Source: Aculops lycopersici (Eukaryota > Arthropoda > Arachnida > Trombidiformes > Eriophyidae). Taken from it: 64,000 bases of DNA. Below the pieces are notes generated by a model. That model was not told where the DNA came from. It saw only the letters and a list, made by a program, of their open reading frames with translations, and ran no database searches. Made by a program: the position numbers and the translations under genes. How positions within the stretch are numbered: position 1 is the stretch's first letter; the number at the start of each line of letters is the position of its first letter. This document shows positions 55,754-64,000 of the stretch, in pieces. Location of the stretch: NCBI GenBank assembly GCA_015350385.1, contig WNKI01000001.1:2892739-2956738 (forward strand). Reading direction: 5' to 3'.

Positions 55754-57827
55754 CTGTGTTTGATGTCGATGAGTTTTTGTGTTGTGAGTCCGTCCATTTT
55801 GAATTTGCAAGGTAGTTTTTCGTTCGTCGTATTGGTGGCATGGGAATTGGATTGAGCTCAGGTTAGTTTGACTTTCGCCGCCACGAGAAGGACAGATAGT
55901 AGAAGTGGAATCAATTATAATATAATCGTCGCCAAGTGGGAATCAAGGAGAGTGGAAGGGAGGTCCAGGTGCACATTTAATCGGCTACTGAATTTCGGTG
56001 TCGCTGTCGTTGTCGTTGAGGGATTCAAGGACCAGGATGGCAATTTGGCGACAAGAACTAGGAGTCGAGGAGAAGCATCAAAGATAAAATCTCGACTCTG
56101 ACTTTTTCTCGACGACAAACAAAGAAGACGACGACGACGACGTTTTGTTTTGCTTGCTTTGAGGAACCAGCGGAGAAGGATTTTCTCTTGCAGGTATATC
56201 TAAATTGAAGTTGATGATGGCGAGACAGAGTGTCTCTACAACTAGAGAAGGAGAAATTCTTGGCCTAGCGTCGTCGCCGCTGCTTTGCTAAACTAATCCC
56301 ACTGCCTGCTACCTGAAAAACCACTTTGCGCGCTGGCTCGCCGATTCCAAGTTCCAACGCACAAATTAGGGGCCGCAGGTATGGGAGGCAAGTTGGATTT
56401 AGAGGAGGCAGGTAAGTGGCGGCGGAATGAGGAACTCGTTGCCGGATTTCCACCATAACCATAACGTTAACGTTAGCCATAGCCCAAGTTGAGGTGGAGG
56501 TTGAGGTTGAGGTTGAGGTTGAAGTGGACGTGGACGTGGAAGCCAAAGTCAGTGCCACCAACCAACCGGAGGCGCCATCATTGATTGGCTGGCTGGCTCA
56601 TTGAGCTGAATGGGCAGGTAAAATCCGGCACTCGAATCACAATGGGCGTGTGCTGTTGTTGTGTGAGTGTTGATTGTGTTCGCTCGATATTACTGGCCAC
56701 AGGTAGCCGATAATAACGAGCCGAGACCAAGACGCTCCCACAACAACAACAACAACAACAGCAACATCAGCATCAACAGCAATAGCGATAGCTACAACAA
56801 AATCGACGATGCCAACAAAAGCACCACTAGCAGCAAAACAACAATCAAACTCGCAAAGCTGAATGGCGGCATCAGTATCAACTTCCTCCTCCTCCTCTTC
56901 TTCTTCTTCTCCTCTCTTTTCTTGTGTTCCACTAATTCAACCGCTAGAATTTAGTTGGCCACTTCAAAGTGGGCATCTAAACATTCAACCGGTGGTTACC
57001 TGAACGCGCGTGGGTCTAGCGAACCGGTAAACGCAGCAGCCGGCCACTCAAGTGGCGGCGCCGCTGCTCGTGGAATTCCCACTAACCCCATTGTGGTGCT
57101 GCACAGCCAACCAGGCAACCAACCAACCAGTCAGTCAGTCAGTCGGCAGCCTCATTGGCTCCCTTACTCTACAACAGAGACTCTTAACATGAACCCGGCG
57201 TGACATTGTGAAACGACCGGCAAGTCGACGACATTTACAACACAACACAAGGAGGCTGGTTCAGCTTTCAACTTATTATAACTGGCCATAGGAAACACCA
57301 GAAGCCGCAAGTTTAGGTGCGCGCCTCACTGGCGCCAGGTAAAGTTGATGCCGCCGCCACCGCCGCCAATATCAATAGTCTCAAAGACTACTGTTTACTT
57401 TCTGGCGCCAGCAAATGCAAACATGCGCCCACGCCCGCCGACCGCCATGACCATGACCACTAGTTGATCCCGAATCCATTTCATCTTCAACTATAACCAG
57501 GTAAATTTTAAGAGAATCAGGTAAAATGTAAATGTTGTGCGCCCCCACCAATGAATCGCCGGTGGGGGTTTCAGTTTTTCTGCTTCCTCAGGTAGACGGA
57601 CAGACAGATCGATACTTGAGTGAATTGGTTTTGTAGTTGAGAGCTCTCAAGTTGCACTGCTTCACAGGAGGCAATTATTTGAAGTTGACTATCACAACGA
57701 AGAAGACGGCAACTTGTTTATAATAATTTTTGGAGTTTTATGATTGATACTTTTTATGCAGCAATCTTTGTATCATCAATGAATAAGAGATGAGAAAAAC
57801 TATAGTTTAAAACAAACATCTACTCAC
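55754..57827 (-). other. Intron 1 of the vein-like gene (2.1 kb)
   Basis: No exon recognised. Holds a GAGGTT/GACGTG-type repeat at 56489-56540 and CAA/AAC runs near 56740-56780. Confidence 0.5.
56489..56540. repeat. GGTTGA / GTGGAC short tandem repeats
   Basis: Imperfect six-base units, GGTTGA about four times and then GTGGAC twice, in intron 1 of the vein-like gene. Confidence 0.85.
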
Positions 57828-58551
57828 CGCTTAAAATCCTCCTTAGAGCTCGACTCGTTTGGTTAGTTAGACGCTCGTGCAGTGCAAAGGGATATAGTGA
57901 CTTGGGGAATTGAGAATGCTCATATTGATCGAGAAATAAAACATAGTTTTTGTTTAACTTGAACTTGAGCGAGTCAAAATCTTGCAAATCGAAGGCACAA
58001 TCTGAGGTCTTTGTAATTAGTGAGCGATAATTTGCGCTTATTATTGGGTTTGCCAATAAAGTGGATTCGTGCGCTATGGTTACCATCATGGGATTGCTTG
58101 AGCTAGTGCGATATAACAATCTGATTGTCTCTTCGGGTCTCAGGTCAATTCGAAGGGGTGATTTCAAGATTTTGCTCAACACAAACGAAGCCTCAAATAA
58201 GATGCCTGCACTATTTATATCATTTGGATGACTTCTTAATTTAACTTCACGCAATTGACCAATCACAATCGCTGGCGACAGGTAGGCTTTGCTCGGCGCA
58301 TCCAGGTAAGGGCGCCACTGGACAGGCGCGCCAACGGGACACGATCTCGCCATTTGAGAAGAGTGGCAGTTGATTTTGATAATATTTGAAGTTAGTTGCA
58401 ATAAAACTAGTAGAAAGACCAGAGTTGAGGATAAATAAAATCTTGAAATGCTATGTAAGTTTGTAATTAAATCTTGTGTTGCCATCATCTTGCTGGCTTC
58501 TCGTGGGCGAGTCTCCTCTCTGCCTCTTGTTGATCTTGAGTTCATCATCAT
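57828..58551 (-). CDS. vn: vein/neuregulin-like gene, exon 1 (signal/anchor and neuregulin N-terminal domain)
   Basis: First ATG of the frame at 58551; a second pair of Met codons at 58488 lies closer to the hydrophobic segment (FYLSSTLVFLLVLLQL), which would act as the signal sequence. The following domain reads ARSCPVGAP, LSPAIVIGQLREVK, FEASFVLSKILKSPLRIDLR, LNKNYVLFLDQYEHSQFP and ALHERLTNQTSRALRRIL. As I recall it, the N-terminal region of NRG2-type neuregulins has the same order (SPAVIVEGKV, a VLDKWPLR segment, NQRYIFFLEPTE). This makes a neuregulin-type N-terminal domain likely. The exon ends AGCG|GTGAGT in phase 1, matching exon 2. Expected to act as a secreted EGFR ligand. Confidence 0.75.
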
Positions 58552-59147
58552 TCTTAATACTAGTTGACTTAAGTGAGCTATAAGTAGTAGTTGTAGTTGT
58601 AGAGTATGGAGTTCATTAAAAGAAAGGGAGATCAAAAGCCTCGCTAATTGTGTGGCAATATTCAATAATTTTTCAGTTGACCTCAGCTAAGTTCAGTTAA
58701 CTATTTACCGCTTACCCCACTCGTTGTGTGATGATTGTTGTGAAACTCACTCGAGAACTTGCCCAACTCGACTGACCACCGCAAACTGATTGGCCAAGCA
58801 ACCAACTGTTGCCGCTGAATATACATGTAGGTAAAGGTAACAAATGGAGAGGAGGAGCCCCTCGAGTGGATGCGCAATGCGCAAACACTTTTGTGGGGTC
58901 TAAACTTTTTGTTGACCAGACCTATGTGGCGCCACCACGCGGCGGTCGAGCTTAAGAAAAATTTAATACACCAACTCGTTTATTAAAACGACGCAAGGCG
59001 CACGCAGGTGAGCTTCTAGCTTAATTAATGGTGACGAAATTATGAGAGTTTATTCTTATATACAAGTGAATCAAGTGCTTAATCAACAATAATTTAATGA
59101 TAATAGAGTGTCAACTAACCTGCTCTAAGAATGATGATAGTGATGGA
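58552..59147. other. Spacer: 5' side of vein-like gene and 3' side of the four-helix protein gene
   Basis: No coding frame supported. Contains the minus-strand poly(A) signal of the upstream neighbour (59049-59054) and presumably the vein-like promoter. Confidence 0.45.
59049..59054 (-). terminator. AATAAA for the four-helix membrane protein gene
   Basis: Minus-strand hexamer 94 bases after the stop codon at 59148-59150. Confidence 0.55.
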
Positions 59148-59627
59148 CTAGTCGGTTGTGTGGTAGTTGCGGCGGGGCGTTGTTTGGGCCGGCATTGGTT
59201 CCGTCGACTTGCATAGTATCACATACTTTTTGAACTTAATTGAGCTTGTAAATAGGATCGCCGAGCAAGCTAATGCTGAAATTAGCGGAACTAGAGCCTT
59301 GAGCGATTTCTTATCCGGAGCTGTGAATCCTTTCTTCTGGTAATATTCTAATCCCATGTGAATCAATAGGGCGGCACTGCAAACAATCATGGAAATAATG
59401 GACAAATTTGTAATACCCTTAATGGACTCAACGTCGTACCAATCATCTATTTTGTTTGACATGTATAACATGTACAAGTGACAAATTGATATTGCTAGCG
59501 ATAGGTAAATTAGTGACCATAGGAAGGATATGGGATCTATTTTGTCCGTCAGGAAGACATTAGACACAAGCACGTAGACTGCAAAGGTCAAGTTGATTAG
59601 CGTTAATAGGAATTGGGGCCAGCGCAT
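59148..59627 (-). CDS. Small four-helix membrane protein, unknown function
   Basis: 159 residues starting at the ATG at 59627. Four clear hydrophobic helices lie at about residues 4-26, 33-56, 72-94 and 108-129, with short loops. The cytoplasmic-type C-terminus is basic and polar (PRRNYHTTD). No cysteine pattern of tetraspanins or claudins and no other family signature was recognised. Good coding character (no low complexity, balanced codons, poly(A) signal behind it) supports a real gene. Both termini would lie on the same side of the membrane. It is tandem with the glass and vein-like genes on the same strand but separated by more than 0.5 kb on each side. Confidence 0.65.
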   Translation of the reverse strand: MRWPQFLLTLINLTFAVYVLVSNVFLTDKIDPISFLWSLIYLSLAISICHLYMLYMSNKIDDWYDVESIKGITNLSIISMIVCSAALLIHMGLEYYQKKGFTAPDKKSLKALVPLISALACSAILFTSSIKFKKYVILCKSTEPMPAQTTPRRNYHTTD

Positions 59628-60988
59628 TTTGATCCGAATCTAATATTGATAATTGCTTGAGGTGTAGCTGTTTATAATTTCTAATAATCAAATGGTACAA
59701 TGAGTATGTTGGTTAAGTCTAGTACTAAATAATATCTGAAGGTTCGGTGTTATTTTCCTCAATAGCTTGACAAAAAGTGTAACAATACGTGATACGTACA
59801 AATAAATCGTTTGTTTTGGTTTTGCTAAGTTTGTTTCGTTTCCGATAATAATTTTCTTCCTTCTAATTGTTGTCTAGAATATTGCTGAGGTCTTCTAAAA
59901 ATAGTAGAGTTTCGAGGCAATAGTAATTGTTTAGTTTTTCCCAATGCTTGCAAACAAAACCTCAACCAGTCATATGTTTACACATATGCGCCACCACAAC
60001 AACAACCGCCGACGACGACAATGACGCCCGCCGCTGCCACTTGTTGATGATGTAGATGATGATGGCCGATGACCCTAAAAGAGATGAGTTATGTTAGAGT
60101 GTTTCTTGTAGCAGTTAATCTTGCTCACTAATAGATGGATCGATTTTATCGACAACAACCAAGACAAAGACTAAATCAATACTTGGAGTTGGTGTGTGGA
60201 GTTGTTGCTATTTAGTCTGCTCTCAATGATCTTCTTGGTGGTACGAGCAGTGCTCCAAGGCATTGCAATGATGACGCCAGGCGGCCATGTAACCATTTGC
60301 TCAGTGACGCCGCTTAGTTAGCGAGCTAACTTTTCGCTTACCACGAGGGCAACCAGCAAACTGTATGTCATAATAATGCAATTAATACCTCAGTCTTTAA
60401 CTAGAGCTAAGTGAATCTAGCAGGTTGTACACTGAGGATAACACAAAGAGTAACCAACCATAAGTTACCGCCACCACAACTTGCAATGGCATTCATCGCT
60501 TCAATGTGTGCTTTCTATGAATGCGCGCCGTCGGGCGAATCCAACATCAACAACAAACAAGAGAATGGAGATGATTGATGTTAGCCACAACGACCACTTT
60601 TACCAACAACAGCTTGGTTGGCAACAGAAACTACCGCAATGTTGTATGGTAGAGCAATAAAACTCTATCTCAAATACTCTCTCTCGTGGCCCAATGAAAT
60701 CCATCAATTTGTCCATCAGAACGATGGATGAACGAATCGAAAAGACCTCCAACTGAATTAGTTTAGAATGCTAAGCTTGCCAACTTTTGAATGGAAAGTC
60801 CAGAGGCCGCCACTGGAGAGCTTGCCACTTAGGCATATCGACCACCCGCTTTGCGCCAACCAATGGATAGTCTATTGATGTAAGCTAGCGAGCTAATAGA
60901 AAGTTTACTATTTTATTGTCATTAGTATTATTAGTATTATTATTATTATCAATCAGTGAAATCCGGCTGACGACAAGTCAATCGATTG
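59628..60988. other. Spacer between glass and the four-helix protein gene
   Basis: 1.36 kb without a supported gene. Includes the glass poly(A) signal and A/T-rich ATT repeats at 60925-60950. Confidence 0.5.
60913..60918 (-). terminator. AATAAA poly(A) signal of glass
   Basis: Minus-strand AATAAA about 70 bases after the stop codon of the zinc-finger gene. Confidence 0.55.
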
Positions 60989-61156
60989 CTAGAGGTTTGG
61001 TCCAATCAAATCACCTGTCGCTATGGTGGCATCCGTTGTGCAATTGACTCTGCTAATATCGTTGCAACCAACACTAGAGCCACTACCAACACTTCCATAA
61101 TTCGTCTGCCTACTGCCAGCACTACTACTAGTGCTACTACTGGTGATACTGCTACG

Positions 61157-61189
<33 letters not shown>

Positions 61190-62989
61190 GCTACTGGTGC
61201 TGCCACTGCCGCCAGTACCACGGCTGCCAGCGCCGCCGCTACTTCCGGTCCGCAAACCTTTAGCTCGGGCTCGATTGTTGGATCCAATGGAGGCGCCACC
61301 ACCGTTCGAGTTGCCATTCGCGCTGAGGATGTGCAATTTCAAGTGGCGACTCAAATTTCCCGACTGCGAGAAGTTCAACGGGCAAAAGTCGCATTGATAG
61401 GGTTTCTCGCCACTATGTATCCGGCAGTGTTTGGTTAAAGTCGACGAGTCGCTAAATGTGCGACTACACATACTGCACCTATATGGTCGTTCGCCGCTAT
61501 GCGTTCGCAGGTGAGTTATGACCGAGGAACTTTGGCTAAAGTGGCGACTACAAATGGGACAGGAGAAGGGCCGCTCGCCGGTGTGTACTCGCTGATGGGC
61601 AGTCAAATTGGCCGCTTGCGAGAAGGTTTTGTAACAAACATTGCACCTGAACGGCCTCTCGTTTGTGTGAGTGCGCAGGTGAGTTTTCAAGGTTGAGGGG
61701 CGCGCATAGTGGCGGCCGCAAATGTTGCATTGATTCGGTTTTTCCGCAATGGTAATAGTAGATGGAGATAGTAAGGATGACGAGGAGCGAGTAGATTGCT
61801 TTGAGGAGGAAGAGGAGGACGAAGACGGCGTCGAGTTTGCCTGAGAAGTTGACCTACTAGCAGGAGTTTGTTTGAGGCTAGTGTTCTGAGTTTTGACATT
61901 CGTCCTTTCCGTTGCCACTAGTATCCTGGTATTTGGAATTCTAACGGGTATTTGTTGTTGTTGGTGGTGGTGATTGATTAAGAGTTGGGTAGAATTTCCG
62001 CTAATCTGTGTGCTTGTCACCTGCTCAACTTGATTGCTGTAGGCGTTATCGTAGTTCGCATACTGGTCATTGGCTACCTGATCAGCTTCGTTTTGGGCTA
62101 CATGTTGATTTCCATTGGTTATATTGGTCGTATAAAGGCCAACATTGCTGCTTTGTGATGGACACTCTGTTGTAAGGTGAGTAGGAACATTAGAGGATGC
62201 AATATCATCATAATATATGTTACACTGCTGGTTGTAACCCTGACTCGTCGGATGATCTTGACTCATCATGATTCTTTGTTGTTGTTGTTGATGCTGCTGC
62301 TGCTGGTGGTGGTGGTTATGATCTTGTTCATTTGCCGTGAGGTTGCCGGCATAGTTGGCATCCGGGCCACTTATCGATTGATTATAATGTCGAAGATTCT
62401 CGTCATAAATATCACTGTTCTCAGTGTTAGCAGAATAATAGTGATCATTATTCTGAGCTCCAAGTGGGTGATTATTAATCTTGACACCAGCCGCTTGCCA
62501 GTAACAGGCAGTTTCCGGTTGGTGGTTGATCGCTTGTATCTGATAATTATGATGATTTTGTTGAGATTTTTGTCGCTGTAGATGCTGTTGTTGTTGGTGC
62601 TGGTTGTCGCAGTCGGATTGCAACTGCTCTTGGTATTGATACCTGCCAGGATAGTAACCAGATTGGTCGCGATTATAGTTTTGTTGGTAGTGTTCATGGG
62701 TGAGTCCATGACGATCTTGACCACCGGGTACCTGGTCAGCGGCGACGGCGGCCGCCGCGACGAAACTTAACGGATCGTGATAGTTCATGTCAATCATTGT
62801 TTGGCCGATTTGTTGGTGGTGATGGTTATAATAATGTTGATTGATTATATTCTGATGCTCCTGCTGGTAGTGGTGATTGGTGCTATTTACAAAGGTAGAG
62901 TTTAGCTGGAGGTGCGACATTTGGTGGCTCATCTTGACATCCATGTTCGAGGTAATGATTTGGTTGTCATCATCAGTCAATCTGATCAT
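60989..62989 (-). CDS. gl: Glass, C2H2 zinc-finger transcription factor of photoreceptor development
   Basis: 666 residues from the ATG at 62989 (an earlier GTG is in frame, with a stop further upstream). A long Gln/His/Asn/Tyr-rich N-terminus precedes five consecutive C2H2 fingers at about 61345-61745: CNICGRHYARPSTLKTH, CNVCYKTFSQAANLTAH, CPICSRHFSQSSSVITH, CSMCSRTFSDSSTLTKH, CDFCPLNFSQSGNLSRH. The finger-specific words PSTLKTH, SQAANLTAH, SQSSSVxTH, SDSSTLTKH and SQSGNLxRH in this order match Drosophila Glass, the determinant of photoreceptor identity. A Gly/Ser-rich tail with a poly-Ser run follows. Fly glass is split by introns; here the frame is continuous. Confidence 0.9.
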
Positions 62990-63781
62990 ACCAACTGATG
63001 ACGACACAACAGATGATGCAACAATCCAGCTTGAACCAGACTCTTATAGGGTCGTCTGGTTGCGCCATATGGAACAACAAAGAGCAGTAAGCTTGGTTGA
63101 GCTTACATGAGATCAGTATGGTTACTTGGGCCTGCACAAATAGCTGGCAGATCAATGGGAGAAATCGATTTAAGATTGCGCATGCTCCAGTTACCATTGT
63201 CGTCAATTCTACACTATCGATCCAACGGTCTGTGGCGCGTGCCGCACGCGCCAATTGAACCACTCGTTGCGGTCGCTCACCATGATGAAGGCACCGTTGA
63301 GGCAGCTCGACTTGATTGTCGACAACGACAACTGGATCAACTCAACTCATCGTTGATTATTGAATAGTCACTGGCTCAATGCTTACACTCAATACATCGA
63401 CAATAAATTGCAACTCAATGCCTATATAACCAAATCAGATCAACGAACAGACCAACTACTCAATCAATTAATGCCTTGAGTTTCCTCCTAGGCAGTGGAT
63501 TGGATTGATTTAGTCAACTGGTTCGAGTGTCCATAAGAGCGGAAAACTCTCGAGCACTTCAACCCTACTTGAGTTTTGGGCTTTGAAAGACTCTAGTCCA
63601 AATCTTGAACTGATACTTGTGACGAGTAAGAACCGCGAAGCACCAGGTTGAGCTGTGAGTTTATTACGACCAAATGTAAGCTACTTTTTATGATTATGCC
63701 CGATTGAGTTTCGCTTATTTATCGCAGCATTGAATTTGAGTTGCATTTCGAGTCGCAGCATTTATTCAACTGAAAGAAAAC
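62990..63781. other. 5' flank of glass and 3' flank of the edge gene
   Basis: No supported frame. Contains a minus-strand AATAAA at about 63762-63767, just downstream of the candidate terminal exon at 63782. Confidence 0.4.
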
Positions 63782-63971
63782 TCAATTACGCCCACTTTTC
63801 GGTTCATTGATCTCAGGTGAAATGAGCTCCAAGTTGGAGTAAAAAAATCGATTGATACGAACTCCATATGAAACAGTTACACTTGAGGGGCTTAATCTGA
63901 TTAGAATGATATAAAACCAAGCCAAGAGTGATCCGTAAGCCGAACAAACGGTCAGTGGTGTCCACTTTGCG
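63782..63971 (-). CDS. Possible last exon of a membrane-protein gene running off the right edge
   Basis: On the minus strand a strong acceptor (GTTTGGGTTTGTTTTGTAG) precedes an open frame encoding AKWTPLTVCSAYGSLLAWFY, then IILIRLSPSSVTVSYGVRI and a short polar tail to TGA at 63782-63784. One hydrophobic helix is visible. AATAAA follows shortly after the stop. No family recognised. The rest of the gene would lie beyond 64000. A chance frame is possible. Confidence 0.35.
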
Positions 63972-64000
63972 CTACAAAACAAACCCAAACTATGTCACTA

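Noticed and set aside
61131..61397. Plus-strand frames over the glass 3' region (poly-Leu, poly-Thr)
   Set aside because: Antisense to the poly-Ser tract and zinc fingers of glass.

Overview
Animal nuclear DNA, almost certainly from an arthropod. The evidence is the gene set: a glass-type eye zinc-finger factor, a Dpr-family synaptic Ig protein, a Vein/neuregulin-type EGFR ligand and a Dscam-family receptor, together with spliceosomal introns, AATAAA signals, long Q/N/H/S runs in proteins and abundant microsatellites. The Dscam-like 3' exon (one Ig, three FN3 domains, one membrane segment) resembles the short Dscams of chelicerates. A mite or other chelicerate is therefore my best guess, but it is an inference. 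No bacterial, viral or complete transposon gene was recognised.

Left part (1-16 kb): a compact block of genes that are each one long open reading frame. In order: gamma-tubulin complex component 3 (+), a short TAF1 (+), an SLC46-type transporter (-), INCENP (+), a GAK/auxilin-like kinase with a J domain (-), and a lysosomal phospholipase A2 of the LCAT family (+). Spacing is tight: INCENP and GAK converge with 21 bases between their stop codons. Two genes have AATAAA at or just after the stop codon. TAF1 and GAK both lack domains normal for their families.

Middle part (17-58 kb): intron-rich cell-surface and signalling genes. A dpr gene (+) was rebuilt from six exons (17413-43681) whose five introns are all phase 1; two of them are about 12.3 and 9.7 kb. 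Its 3' end faces the 3' exon of a Dscam-like receptor (-, 44391-47329). Next comes a vein/neuregulin gene (-, three exons, 58551 down to 49165). Its last 67-base exon completes the EGF domain and was found by reading across the splice site. A block at about 47940-48306 between the two minus-strand genes has many perfect stems and ends in T6, so it is a candidate structured RNA. The large introns hold microsatellites, two N gaps, a loxP/mate-pair-linker-like scar (39235-39279) and a 13-14 base match to a common sequencing adapter.

Right part (58.5-64 kb): a small four-helix membrane protein (-), the glass orthologue (-, five C2H2 fingers, one exon) and, at the edge, a probable last exon of another minus-strand gene.

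The dpr, Dscam-like, vein and glass genes fit neuronal wiring, EGFR signalling and eye development. The left block is cell-division, transcription and membrane-traffic housekeeping. I see no evidence that the neighbours form one joint system.
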